16,997 bases of DNA from contig JAZGFD010000318.1 in assembly GCA_036479115.1 (NCBI GenBank), positions 1-16,997 of the forward strand. The letters are read 5' to 3'. The number at the start of each line of letters is the position of its first letter. Position 1 is the stretch's first letter. Shown here in pieces: positions 1 to 7,086 of this stretch. The notes below the pieces were generated by a model. It worked only from the letters and a program-made list of their open reading frames with translations. It did not search any database and was not told the DNA's origin. Origin of the DNA: UBA7328 sp036479115. GTDB lineage: Bacteria > Bacteroidota > Bacteroidia > Chitinophagales > Saprospiraceae. A program made the position numbers and the translations under genes.

Positions 1-94
1 ACTGGGAATTTCTGAGTACTTATCTTTATTTTTCTCAACGCACTGATACTCAAGCATCCTTGAATTCTAAAAAGTGAAATTATCATTAAAAATA
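1..94 (-). repeat. R2-family dispersed repeat, partial copy at window edge
   Basis: The stretch with CTGATACTCAAGCATCC (positions 43-59) followed by TTGAATTC and TTATCATT matches, by eye, the inner part of the R2 elements at 1088-1247 and 2990-3158 (shared landmark: CTGATACTCAGGCATCACC in reverse complement of the former). The left end lies outside the window or is lost, so no terminal repeat can be checked. No reading frame is evident. Confidence 0.5.
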
Positions 95-260
95 TGATAC
101 CTACTCAGATGGGTGCTTTTGAGATAAAAATTTATTCTTTTTTTTTGTTAGGCGAAGCTTACTTTTATCAGAATAGCAGAGCTATTGTTATAAACACTGT
201 CGAAGAATAATGAAAAAAGATTTTTTTTTGCCAAAATTTGCTCCACTTAAGTAGTTTATA
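95..260 (+). mobile_element. R1-family MITE-like element, copy a
   Basis: About 165 bases that match the reverse complement of 9048-9222 almost throughout. Shared blocks include TGGGTGCTTTTGAGATAAAA, TTTTATCAGAAT, CAGAGCTATTGTTATAAA and CGAAGAATAATGAAAAAAGA. The ends are degenerate inverted repeats: CCTACTCAGATGG at 100-112, and AACTACTTAAGTGG on the opposite strand near 245-258. It has no coding capacity and no clear target duplication, so it is probably an older copy than the one at 9048. It lies immediately downstream of the gldC stop codon. Confidence 0.7.
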
Positions 261-262
261 TA

Positions 263-604
263 TTAGGGTGATCGGGGCAAAATATCCACTTCCTCTCCAA
301 AATATTGAGCAAATCGATCCATATCCGAAGCAAGGTCATTATTGTGTGTAGCTTTTTTATATGTTTCAGCAAGGCCTTTCAGGGTATTATAAAAAAGCCG
401 ATCCATCTCTGATACTTGCATTTCTTTAGTCCAAAGATCAATCTTGAGTGTTTCCAATTTTTCTTTTGAAAAAATAGATAAAAGGAAAGCCTTAGCCTCT
501 TCGTTTTTCTTGCCTTTTGGGTTATCACTGCTATCCCAAGTAAGGCGAGAAGGGACTTTGGAATCATCTAATTCTATCGTTATTGAGATGGTCTCTTTCT
601 TCAT
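263..604 (-). CDS. gldC: Gliding motility protein GldC
   Basis: This encodes 113 residues with no signal peptide or membrane segment. The family match is recognised from the N-terminal beta segment ending in ELDDSKVP, the shortened E-E-A-K-A block near residues 35-40, the conserved core IDLWTKEM (55-62) followed by a V-x-E-M turn, and the C-terminal helical part with RFAQYFGEE (97-105). Length fits GldC of Flavobacterium johnsoniae, about 110 residues. GldC is a small protein tied genetically to GldB and to gliding in Bacteroidota; its biochemical role is not settled. The start ATG at 604 is the first in frame that gives the family's usual N-terminus. gldB is often adjacent but is not seen here, and the gene is bracketed by repeats: R1a just after its stop and R2 about 45 bases before its start. 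Identification is from family memory, not a search. Confidence 0.88.
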   Translation of the reverse strand: MKKETISITIELDDSKVPSRLTWDSSDNPKGKKNEEAKAFLLSIFSKEKLETLKIDLWTKEMQVSEMDRLFYNTLKGLAETYKKATHNNDLASDMDRFAQYFGEEVDILPRSP

Positions 605-650
605 TAATTCTAGTTAATAAATAGATTACAAAAATGAAAAAAATAATTTT

Positions 651-802
651 GAGTCTACTCTGAAAACAAATAATTTTCACAAAATCAATCATTTTAAATG
701 ATATTATCATTTTCTGAGGTTTGTTGATTCCTGAGTATCAATAGATTGTATAATAAGATAAGATCACTAAAAGATTTATACAGAGCTTGTTGAAGTGAAC
801 AT
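651..802 (+). repeat. R2-family dispersed repeat, copy A
   Basis: This starts GAGTCTACTCTGAAAACA and runs parallel to the copy at 1088, which starts GAGTCCACTCTGGAAACA. The two share TTTTCACAAAAT, the inner CCTGAGTATCA and an AAGATCnCnAAAAGA block. The right end is poorly preserved, so this is a degraded copy. It lies between gldC and the other repeats and has no coding capacity. Confidence 0.6.
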
Positions 803-812
803 TTTAGATTTT

Positions 813-892
813 TGTAACTACTCAAGTGGTGTGCTTTGAACCTTAAATATTACATTTTTTTTGATAGGCACAAGTTATTTTCGCATTTATAG
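813..892 (+). repeat. R1-family repeat, left half only (copy d)
   Basis: GTAACTACTCAAGTGG at 814-829 is one of the cleaner copies of the R1 terminal sequence. It is followed by TGCTTTGA and a T-rich run then GATAGGC, which parallels the left half of the copy at 95-260 (TGCTTTTGA, T-rich run, GTTAGGC). The match stops near 892, where an R3 copy begins, so the right half is missing. Confidence 0.55.
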
Positions 893-1028
893 TAACCCAG
901 GGTTGAACCTGAAGGGTTCATATGATTATAAAAACAGACGATAATCGGTACATACGACCCCGACCGGGTCGTATTTCTTAAATACAATAAAACCCTGCGA
1001 ATATTAAATCCCTACAGGATTTGTGTAT
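893..1028 (+). repeat. R3-family dispersed repeat, copy 1
   Basis: About 130 bases that recur in reverse complement at 8486-8618. Identical blocks include ACCTGAAGGGTTCATATGAT, AGACGATAATCGG, AATACAATAAAACC and ACGAATATTAAATCCCTACA (first base differing). The element carries several short internal palindromes: ACCTGAAGGGT-like, CCCGACCGGG-like and ATCCCTACAGGAT. This suggests a structured transcript or a palindromic repeat family. A further fragment lies at 1254-1283. Confidence 0.75.
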
Positions 1029-1063
1029 GACCTTATTGGTTTGGATAAAATCGAATCAATATT

Positions 1064-1084
1064 TTTCATCTTTCATCTTTCATC
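1064..1084 (+). repeat. Three tandem TTTCATC units
   Basis: TTTCATC occurs three times in a row without mismatch. The third unit overlaps the 6-base flank of the R2 copy at 1088, so this short array may have been the insertion target or may have grown by slippage afterwards. Confidence 0.8.
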
Positions 1085-1253
1085 TATGAGTCCACTCTGG
1101 AAACAGACATTTTTCACAAAATGAGTTGTTTTGGATGAGATTTACATTTATTGAGATTCGGTGATGCCTGAGTATCAGCTAATTAAATAAAATATAAAGA
1201 TCGCCAAAAGAAACTTTTTTGATTTTGTGTGTTTCCGGAGTGGGCTCATCTAT
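1082..1253 (+). mobile_element. R2-family MITE, copy B, with target-site duplication
   Basis: A 160-base element (1088-1247) with terminal inverted repeats: the left end GAGTCCACTCTGGAAACA matches the right end in reverse complement, GAGCCCACTCCGGAAACA, at 16 of 18 positions. ATCTAT lies directly outside each end (1082-1087 and 1248-1253) and is read as a 6-base target duplication. The interior has no reading frame. This is the best-preserved copy of the family in the window. The left flank is itself a TTTCATC repeat, which slightly weakens the duplication argument. Confidence 0.75.
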
Positions 1254-1283
1254 AAATGTTAAATCCATATAGGATTTGTATAT
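1254..1283 (+). repeat. R3-family fragment
   Basis: AATGTTAAATCCATATAGGA followed by TTTGTATAT parallels the right-hand end of the R3 copy at 1000-1028 (AATATTAAATCCCTACAGGA, TTTGTGTAT). Only about 30 bases remain, directly next to the target duplication of the R2 copy, so an R3 element may have been disrupted by the R2 insertion. Confidence 0.5.
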
Positions 1284-1382
1284 CGCAAAAAGGTCAAGAG
1301 GCCTTTTGCAGAATAGGAAGCATTCTCATTAGTTTTGCGACATTTTGAAATAAGTCCAAAAAATAGAAAGGAATGGTAATTA

Positions 1383-1400
1383 AATAGTGTCTGATTGAAA
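1383..1400 (+). repeat. Isolated R2-type terminal sequence
   Basis: AATAGTGTCTGATTGAAA is nearly identical to AATAGTGTCTGAACGAAA at 16683-16700 and to the right end of the element at 2990-3158 (TAGTGTCTGGTCGAAAA in reverse complement). No partner end was found nearby, so this is a single end or a badly decayed copy. Confidence 0.55.
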
Positions 1401-1435
1401 ACTCCTCGTAATCAGAATTAACATAAAAAAATTGG

Positions 1436-1678
1436 CGTGGCTATTTAGCGAGAATCAAATTTGGCTAAAAAGAAGCTCTTTTATCACTATACTTCGGCAA
1501 TATATGTCTCAAATCAAAGATGTGGCAACATAATCGAGATTCACCAACACATAAAATAAGTTATTAATAGCGATGCGGTTACAACAAAAATAGCCTGTGT
1601 CTAGCAATAAAATATCATTTTTTTTACCTGCTAGTTTGGCAGATAGGTCTCAAATTCACACCATTTGAGTAGGAATAA
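1436..1678 (-). repeat. R1-family repeat, degraded and enlarged copy c
   Basis: The left part GCTATTTAGCGAGAATCAAA followed by TTTGGCTAAAAAG and ATACTTCGGC aligns with the 9050-9120 part of copy b (GCAACTATTCAGG, TCAAATTTGGT, ATTCTTCGGC). The right edge, read on the minus strand, is TTCCTACTCAAATGGTGTG, an R1 end. It is about 70 bases longer than copies a and b and the middle does not align, so something else may be inserted. Confidence 0.45.
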
Positions 1679-1767
1679 AAACAACAATAACACTATTTCC
1701 TTCGATTTTTTACCGTTAATAAACGAAGGTAAGAAAGCTAAGATAGCTCACTCAGAAAGCACGCTTT

Positions 1768-2712
1768 TTACTTAAATACAGCAATAAGTTTTTCGGCTAA
1801 CTCTATCCCAATCTTTTCTTGTGCTTCTCCTGTACTAGCACCAGTATGAGGAGTAAGAGAAATTTTAGAATGTGATAAAATGGCATTTTTGGGAGTAGGT
1901 TCATTTTCAAACACATCAAGGCCAGCACCTCCTAATTTTCCACTGCCTAGAGCAACTAACATTGCCTCTTCATCTACAGTACCTCCTCTCGAACAGTTGA
2001 TTAAAATGGTTCCATCTTTCATTTTACTAAATTCATCAGTAGAAAGAACGTATTTTCCTAAATTAGGAATATGGAGTGTAATAATATCAGCTGATAAAAG
2101 CATTTCATCCATTGGCACAGTAGATATAGTAACATCCATGCCTATATTTTTACCACCTATTCTTAATTGCGCTTCATTTATAAAAGGATCTACAGCCATC
2201 ACTTTCATGCCCATGCTAAGAGCGATCTCTGCGGTAGCCTGGCCTATTCTGCCAAAACCAATGACTCCTAGTGTTTTGCCTTGTATTTCAAAGCCTTTTG
2301 AATAAGATTTTTTTAATGATTTGAATTCTGTGTCACCTTTTACAGGCATTTTTCTATTTGAATTATATAACGACCTCGCTAATGATAACAAGTGCGCAAA
2401 AACCAACTCCGCTACTGATCTAGAAGATGCTGCTGGAGTATTCAGCACATCTATTCCCTTGCTTTTAGCATGTGACACATCTATATTATCGAGACCAACA
2501 CCTCCTCGGCCTATGGCTTTTAATTTTGGGCACACATCTATCAAGTCTGCTCTTACTTTTGTTGCACTTCTCACACAGATTGCATCAAAAGAAGGAAGTT
2601 GAGAAGGAAGGTCAGCCTGCTCTATTTTATTAAGAATAATGTCGTGGCCAGCATCTTTTAAGAGTTGGACTCCTGTAGGATGAATACCATCGTTAATTAA
2701 TATTTTTGCCAT
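1768..2712 (-). CDS. serA: D-3-phosphoglycerate dehydrogenase, short form (D-2-hydroxyacid dehydrogenase family)
   Basis: This 314-residue cytosolic protein is predicted to oxidise 3-phosphoglycerate to 3-phosphohydroxypyruvate with NAD, the first step of serine synthesis. The substrate-binding part has the family's GRGGVGLDNID (69-79). The NAD-binding fold carries GFGRIG (152-157) with acidic D175 closing the second strand. Catalytic residues are visible as R242 in NCSRGG, E271 in the DVFENEP segment, and H289 in LTPHTGAST. It stops after the catalytic domain and lacks the C-terminal ACT regulatory domain of the E. coli enzyme. This is common in Bacteroidota and implies no serine feedback through ACT. 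The start at 2712 gives the standard MAKILINDGI N-terminus. serC is a frequent neighbour but is not present. Another 2-hydroxyacid reductase activity, such as hydroxypyruvate reduction, cannot be excluded. Confidence 0.87.
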   Translation of the reverse strand: MAKILINDGIHPTGVQLLKDAGHDIILNKIEQADLPSQLPSFDAICVRSATKVRADLIDVCPKLKAIGRGGVGLDNIDVSHAKSKGIDVLNTPAASSRSVAELVFAHLLSLARSLYNSNRKMPVKGDTEFKSLKKSYSKGFEIQGKTLGVIGFGRIGQATAEIALSMGMKVMAVDPFINEAQLRIGGKNIGMDVTISTVPMDEMLLSADIITLHIPNLGKYVLSTDEFSKMKDGTILINCSRGGTVDEEAMLVALGSGKLGGAGLDVFENEPTPKNAILSHSKISLTPHTGASTGEAQEKIGIELAEKLIAVFK

Positions 2713-2989
2713 AGCCTAAGCATGTTTTTATTCTATAAATCAATAATTCAGGGAAGACAATATTATAACCAAAATAACCTGCACCTGAGTAAATACACAA
2801 ATCGAGTACAAATGTAACATATAGTTGTATCGTTGGAAAGTGTCGAAATGATAATACGGATAGCTTAGAATATTGCTATTATTTTGAAGAAGGTCACTTT
2901 GTTAAAATCATATTTATACAAAAAAGTTTTTACCACTTAAAATTGTGCAAAACGATAAATTTGATACTATAAATTTGCTTTGAATTATA

Positions 2990-3158
2990 TTGTGTCTGAG
3001 CGAAAATTTATCAAAATTGGAAATAGTTCTTTTGGCGATAATTTAGTTTTTTCAACTCGCTGATACTTAAGCATCACCGAATATCAAAAAAACAAAATTC
3101 TCATCCAGAATATTCTTGTTTTATTTCATAAAATTCGACGGTTTTCGACCAGACACTA
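2990..3158 (-). mobile_element. R2-family MITE-like element, copy C
   Basis: A 169-base element with inverted ends: TTGTGTCTGAGCGAAAA at 2990-3006, and TAGTGTCTGGTCGAAAA read from 3158 on the other strand (14 of 17 identical). The interior matches copy B in reverse complement: TTCTTTTGGCGAT, GCTGATACTTAAGCATCACC and TCTCATCCA. The outermost ends differ from those of copy B, so two subfamilies share one core. Flanks are TA-rich and give no convincing target duplication. Confidence 0.68.
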
Positions 3159-3253
3159 TATATGTATTTTCTATCGAAGGTATTTCGAAAGGTTACTAAA
3201 CATCAAGATACCAATGTGAATAAATTCGTAAAACGACTATCGAACTCTAAGTT

Positions 3254-3575
3254 GACTAATTGACCATTGACTAATCGACTAATTGACCATTGACTAATCG
3301 ACTAATCGACTAATTGACTAATTGACTAATCGACTAATTGGCTATCGACTAATCGACTATCGACTAATTGACTAATTGACTAATCGACTATCGACTAATC
3401 GACTATCGACTAATCGACTATCGACTAATCGACTATCGACTATCGACTAATCGACTATCGACTATCGACTAATCGACTATCGACTATCGACTAATCGACT
3501 ATCGACTATCGACTATCGACTATCGACTATCGACTATCGACTATCGACTATCGACTAATTGACTATCGACTAATC
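3254..3575 (+). repeat. Tandem array of 43 mixed 7-mer and 8-mer units
   Basis: The array reads without interruption as units GACTATC (7 bases) and GACTAATC or GACTAATT (8 bases), plus two GACCATT and one GGCTATC. The first third is mostly 8-base units. The middle alternates 8-7 and then 8-7-7. Units 33-40 are eight identical GACTATC in a row. The flanks carry related sequence: GACTATCGAAC at 3235-3245 before the array and ACTATCGAAC at 3587-3596 after it. Because 7 and 8 bases mix, no reading frame can be kept through the array. Confidence 0.93.
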
Positions 3576-3743
3576 GACTAAATATACTATCGAACACTTA
3601 CTTTCACCCAGCACAAGCTATTGATTTACAATACATTATATACTCAAATTAAAAAATATGTAGCAAATATTTTATTACAACAAAATGTATACCTTGTATA
3701 ATAAAAACAAAATTTTAAGTATAATTTTAAAAACGTAAAAAAA

Positions 3744-3874
3744 GGAGAGCCTTTTCGTAGCCTAACCCAATGTGCTACGAGCAATTCTAAACGAAGGACG
3801 AAGACGCTCCGAAATTCACTTAAATAGTGATACAAAATGAGAAGAGAACCCTGACTGGTTCTCTTCTTTTTTTT
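3744..3874 (+). ncRNA. Candidate structured small RNA ending in an intrinsic terminator
   Basis: Downstream of AT-rich sequence, the G+C content rises and complementary segments appear in order: GGAG (3744-3747) can pair with CTCC (3807-3810); TCGTAGC (3755-3761) pairs with GCTACGA (3774-3780) around a 12-base loop; TCACT (3816-3820) pairs with AGTGA (3826-3830); then the terminator stem. No protein gene precedes this terminator on the plus strand for over a kilobase, so something short must be transcribed into it. I do not recognise the RNA as 6S, SRP RNA, tmRNA or a known riboswitch. The 5' end is undetermined, and a decayed gene remnant is the main alternative. Confidence 0.4.
3840..3874 (+). 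terminator. Strong rho-independent terminator
   Basis: AGAAGAGAACC (3840-3850) pairs perfectly with GGTTCTCTTCT (3857-3867) around the loop CTGACT, and an eight-T run follows at 3867-3874. The T run is on the plus strand only, so it acts on transcription running toward 4116. The gene at 4116 therefore needs its own promoter. Confidence 0.85.
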
Positions 3875-4115
3875 GTTAGATACATTGAGAATCATTAATA
3901 AGTATAATAAACATAATTTTATTTATTTAAATAATATGTAAGAATCTATTTTTCTTTACTAAGTTCTGCGTATTCGGCCAACGAAAAGAAGGATTATATT
4001 TAATTTTATAGTAAAAAATATGAGTCTTATTTTATCATTATATCAATAAGATATCGAAAAAAATGGCTTAAATGAAAGAAAAAAAAATATATTTTAGCTC
4101 TTTATAGCCACTGGT

Positions 4116-5678
4116 ATGAGGATATTGAACGAGCTTTATAATACTTTATCGATAAAATTGAACTATAATGAACAAGATTGGATTCTGTTCAAATCTACTC
4201 TTAAGAGTAGCCTGAAAAGTCAATTTTTTGAGCTATTGCAAGGAGGATATTCCGAAAGAGAAATAGCATTGAAATTGTTCCGCTCTGAAAAAATTATTGC
4301 TTCTCATCGAAATATCAAATCAGATGTCAAAGAAGCCTTGCAAAATGAAATATTAAATTTTTTTCCATCTAACTATCATTACTCTCGCTTTCAAAGGGCT
4401 TACTACCAAGCTACCAAACAACAGGCCGTATTAAAATATCTAGTAGGGTTAGGAATGAATAGCATAGTAGAGGACCTAGCTCAAAATCTCGTCAAAAGAG
4501 CTATATATTTTGAGATAACTGAAATTATAGTGGATGTTTCAAGAATTTTGATTTTGTATTTTGCAGAAAAAAACACTAGTTACACTAAAGTAAAATATTA
4601 TTCTGAAATAAATCGCAAGTTTTCTGGAGTGTTGTTTTTAGAAATGAAAGCTGAAAGAACTATTTCAGAAATCAAGGCTCTTATAAGTGAGAATATTGAG
4701 TCAAAAGATCATATTATTGGAATTGCTAACGATTTTTTAAGAAATAACCCCCTTCCTGATAAGCCTATTCCTTCACATAGATATTACTATCAGTATTATC
4801 CGATAGTAATCTACTTATTTCAACTTAAAAAAGACTATCAAAAAGCAAAAGATGTATCACTAGAAGCCTACGACCATTTCTGCCACAAACGTTATGAACA
4901 CATAAGTGCAAAGCGGTTTTTCCTACTGCAAATCATTACTTCAGAGCTACAACTAGACAGTCGCAACGTATCTTTTGAATATATCGAATCTACTATTGAG
5001 CTTTCACGTAAAGGAGATGTACATTGGTTTGATGCTCATGAACTGAAAATACGAGCATCACTGAGTAGTGGCAATTACGATGTGGCTGCAAAAAGTTATA
5101 ATCTCATATCGGGTCATCATAATTACAATCATCAACCTTTGCGCAATAGAATACGATGGACATTACTGGGGGTGTATGTGCAATTCCTGATTGTTATAAA
5201 TCTTACTTCTACTGAAAAACCAAGCACTCAGTATGTCAATAAACACTTTAAATTTTTAGCAGAGAATAAAAAAGGTTTGAAAGAAATGAAAGTGCCATTT
5301 ATAATAGCAGAATTACTATTTAGCATTTATCATAAAGACTATGACGCTATTGAAACAAGAATATACAGACTGAAAGGTTTTTGCAATGTATATCTTAAAA
5401 AAGCTACACCCAATTACCGCAGCAGTTGCTTTATTAAAATGATACTCACGCTACCAATTAATAACTTTAGTCCTGAGGTAGTACAACGTCGTGTTGGTCA
5501 TTATTCACGAAAACTGGAGAAAGAATCGTTTGTAATAGACCATTCCAGGATTGTGGAGATTCTGCCTTACGAAGAATTATGGTCTATCATATTAAAATAC
5601 CTTGAAAAACCTAAACGAGTAAGGCGATCAGAATACGATATTAATCATTGGAAGCTTGGAAATAGAGACTTGTCATGA
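4116..5678 (+). CDS. Hypothetical alpha-helical protein, possible TPR-like solenoid
   Basis: This encodes 520 residues that I do not recognise. There is no signal peptide and no convincing membrane segment, so it is probably cytosolic. The composition is rich in Lys, Glu, Ile, Leu and Tyr and predicts almost entirely helix. Pairs of helices with the small-residue spacing of tetratricopeptide repeats are suggested around residues 238-275 (DYQKAKDVSLEAYDHF) and 300-335 (an ALK-like YDVAAKSYNLI pattern). The N-terminal part (about 20-75) contains GGYSEREIALKLFRSEK, which resembles a short helix-turn-helix, but this is weak. An in-frame stop at 4095 limits the start to ATG 4116, with no Shine-Dalgarno. 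It follows a strong terminator and is probably monocistronic. A scaffold or regulatory role would be a guess. Confidence 0.8.
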   Translation: MRILNELYNTLSIKLNYNEQDWILFKSTLKSSLKSQFFELLQGGYSEREIALKLFRSEKIIASHRNIKSDVKEALQNEILNFFPSNYHYSRFQRAYYQATKQQAVLKYLVGLGMNSIVEDLAQNLVKRAIYFEITEIIVDVSRILILYFAEKNTSYTKVKYYSEINRKFSGVLFLEMKAERTISEIKALISENIESKDHIIGIANDFLRNNPLPDKPIPSHRYYYQYYPIVIYLFQLKKDYQKAKDVSLEAYDHFCHKRYEHISAKRFFLLQIITSELQLDSRNVSFEYIESTIELSRKGDVHWFDAHELKIRASLSSGNYDVAAKSYNLISGHHNYNHQPLRNRIRWTLLGVYVQFLIVINLTSTEKPSTQYVNKHFKFLAENKKGLKEMKVPFIIAELLFSIYHKDYDAIETRIYRLKGFCNVYLKKATPNYRSSCFIKMILTLPINNFSPEVVQRRVGHYSRKLEKESFVIDHSRIVEILPYEELWSIILKYLEKPKRVRRSEYDINHWKLGNRDLS

Positions 5679-6028
5679 ATCTTTCAGGAGGTGAATGTGC
5701 AGTTTTTCTCAAAAAAAAGTTAATGTGGCAATAGAGACGAGGCAAAACAGTGGATTAATTCAACATATAATTTGATTAAAAAGGTAAAAATATGGGCAAA
5801 AAAATATGAAATTCAATCTGTTCCCACGGATTTCATTATGGCTACCAATATTGGCCTCCTAAGGGATATTTCTTCTATACAACAAATTACACCCAACATA
5901 AAACTATCAATAAATTACAAATAAACCAACAAGAAATTTTAGATAAGCACCGCCCAAAAAATAATTAAAATTTATCACCACAATACGATAAATACCTAGA
6001 TATTTGTATCTCTTAAAAAAAAGAAAAA
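5679..6028 (+). other. 350-base spacer with a possible gene remnant
   Basis: The spacer holds a 50-codon open stretch at 5772-5924 (TTG to TAA) that reads as ordinary protein-like sequence, including KKVKIWAKKYEIQSVPTDFI. A different frame just upstream, from ATG 5693 to about 5770, reads MCSFSQKKVNVAIETRQNSG and stops. Together they look like one frameshifted remnant. I could not assign a family, and chance is possible. The last 60 bases are the leader of the next gene and contain GATATTTG (5999-6006), one mismatch from the Bacteroidota -7 motif. Confidence 0.35.
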
Positions 6029-6916
6029 ATGAAGAAGGTTGCAGTAATAGGAGCAGGGACAATGGGTAATGGAATAGCACATGTTTTTGCTCAAAATGGG
6101 CACAGTGTATCTCTTATAGATATCAATGAAAAAGCACTACAGAAGGCACTGATCACCATTGAAAAGAATCTGGATAGGATGCTGACTAAAAACAAAATAA
6201 CAATAGCTGAGAGTCAGGAAGCACTTCAAAAAATATCCATTTTCACAGCTATGGATGAAGGGATCAAAGGAGCTGACCTTGTTATAGAAGCGGCCACAGA
6301 GAATGGTGATATCAAAGCTAAAATATTTAAGACATTAGACGAAATTACTCCTGCTACTACCATTCTAGCTACTAATACTTCATCTATTTCTATTACGAAA
6401 ATTGGGGCCACTACCAGCAGGCCAGACAAAGTAATAGGCATGCATTTTTTTAACCCCGTGCCAATAATGAAACTTGTAGAAATCATCAGGGGTTACGCTA
6501 CTTCAGATGAAACTACAGCATTGATTATGGACATGACTCAAAAAATAGGTAAGGTGCCAGTAGAAGTAAATGACTACCCTGGTTTTGCTGCCAATCGCAT
6601 TCTCATGCCCATGATAAATGAAGCCATTTATACACTCAATGAAGGTGTAGCAGGAGTAGAAGAAATAGATACAGTGATGAAACTCGGAATGGGCCACCCT
6701 ATGGGCCCTTTACAATTGGCTGATTTTGTCGGTTTGGATGTATGTCTTTCTATTTTACAAGTTTTACAGCAAGGGTTTGGTACAGCTAAGTATGCACCCT
6801 GCCCACTACTTGTAAACATGGTAACAGCGGGCAAACTCGGCAAGAAATCAGGAGAAGGCTTTTATAATTACAGTGCAGGTGGTAAGGATATGTTAGTGAG
6901 TGCAGGATTTGTGTAA
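6029..6916 (+). CDS. hbd: 3-hydroxybutyryl-CoA dehydrogenase
   Basis: This encodes 295 residues. The enzyme interconverts (S)-3-hydroxyacyl-CoA, typically 3-hydroxybutyryl-CoA, and the 3-oxoacyl-CoA with NAD(P) in beta-oxidation or butyrate-type metabolism, in the cytosol. The N-terminal Rossmann fold has GAGTMGNGIAHVFA (8-21) with D31 at the end of strand two. The catalytic region shows NTSS (116-119), GMHFFNPVPIMKLVE (137-151) with H139 and E151 as the expected catalytic pair, and N189 in AANR. The C-terminal dimerisation domain carries GMGHPMGPLQLADFVGLD (220-237) and ends with GKKSGEGFYNY (271-281). The length matches stand-alone bacterial enzymes (about 280-300 residues), not the fused FadB type. 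The leader is A-rich with no Shine-Dalgarno. No other acyl-CoA gene is adjacent, so pathway placement is open; PaaH-type use is possible. Confidence 0.93.
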   Translation: MKKVAVIGAGTMGNGIAHVFAQNGHSVSLIDINEKALQKALITIEKNLDRMLTKNKITIAESQEALQKISIFTAMDEGIKGADLVIEAATENGDIKAKIFKTLDEITPATTILATNTSSISITKIGATTSRPDKVIGMHFFNPVPIMKLVEIIRGYATSDETTALIMDMTQKIGKVPVEVNDYPGFAANRILMPMINEAIYTLNEGVAGVEEIDTVMKLGMGHPMGPLQLADFVGLDVCLSILQVLQQGFGTAKYAPCPLLVNMVTAGKLGKKSGEGFYNYSAGGKDMLVSAGFV

Positions 6917-7086
6917 AAACTTGTTTTTATAGATTGTGAGTAACTACAGATAAATCCAATCTTGAGTTCATTTACTAACAACTCTGTCAATTTTTCGATT
7001 GCTAAATTCTGCTTTTTTACACAGTTCGTCTTTCACCACCTTGTCAATTTTACAATGTTTACCCGACATTTCCTTAGCTTTGCATT
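6917..7086 (+). promoter_or_regulatory. Spacer with candidate Bacteroidota promoter for the glycosyltransferase
   Basis: TAGCTTTG at 7075-7082 matches the TAnnTTTG -7 motif exactly and is followed by CA, as is common in this phylum. I see no good -33 TTTG at the usual distance; TTTTAC near 7048 is the nearest. Transcription would begin about 5-8 bases further on, that is at or just past the predicted GTG start at 7087. CAAACTTG-like AT-rich hairpin AAAAACTTGTTTTT follows the upstream stop (6916-6929) and could be a weak terminator. Confidence 0.45.

Larger units (their letters stand above)
605..1767. other. 1.16-kb gene-free spacer filled with dispersed repeats
   Basis: No credible gene is present between gldC and the phosphoglycerate dehydrogenase gene. 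Most of the length is covered by copies of three short repeat families (R1, R2, R3), listed separately. What is left over is AT-rich sequence, a three-unit 7-base repeat at 1064-1084, and two small palindromes: GCAAAA...CCTTTTGC at 1285-1309, and CCTTCG...CGAAGG at 1699-1729. Neither palindrome is followed by a T run on the strand that would terminate serA. Confidence 0.75.
2713..4115. other. 1.4-kb spacer without protein genes
   Basis: 2713-2989 is plain AT-rich sequence in which only GCACCTGAGTAAATAC (2781-2796), a weak echo of an R1 end, stands out. It is followed by an R2 element (2990-3158), a 7/8-base tandem array (3254-3575), AT-rich sequence to about 3740, a structured stretch with a strong terminator (3744-3874), and AT-rich leader sequence up to the start at 4116. 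An open frame on the minus strand at 3644-3895 has low-complexity content and crosses the terminator stem, so it is not called. Confidence 0.7.

Noticed and set aside
1699..1729. Terminator for serA
   Set aside because: The CCTTCG/CGAAGG stem is only six pairs with a long loop, and no T run follows on the minus strand.
1880..2602. Plus-strand genes inside the phosphoglycerate dehydrogenase gene
   Set aside because: They are antisense shadows of a well-supported enzyme gene with all catalytic residues in place.
3254..3575. CRISPR array
   Set aside because: The units are 7-8 bases with no unique spacers and no cas genes nearby; it is a simple tandem array.
3644..3895. Minus-strand 83-codon gene
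   Set aside because: It crosses a perfect terminator stem, and its translation is low-complexity and unlike any family; there is no ribosome site.
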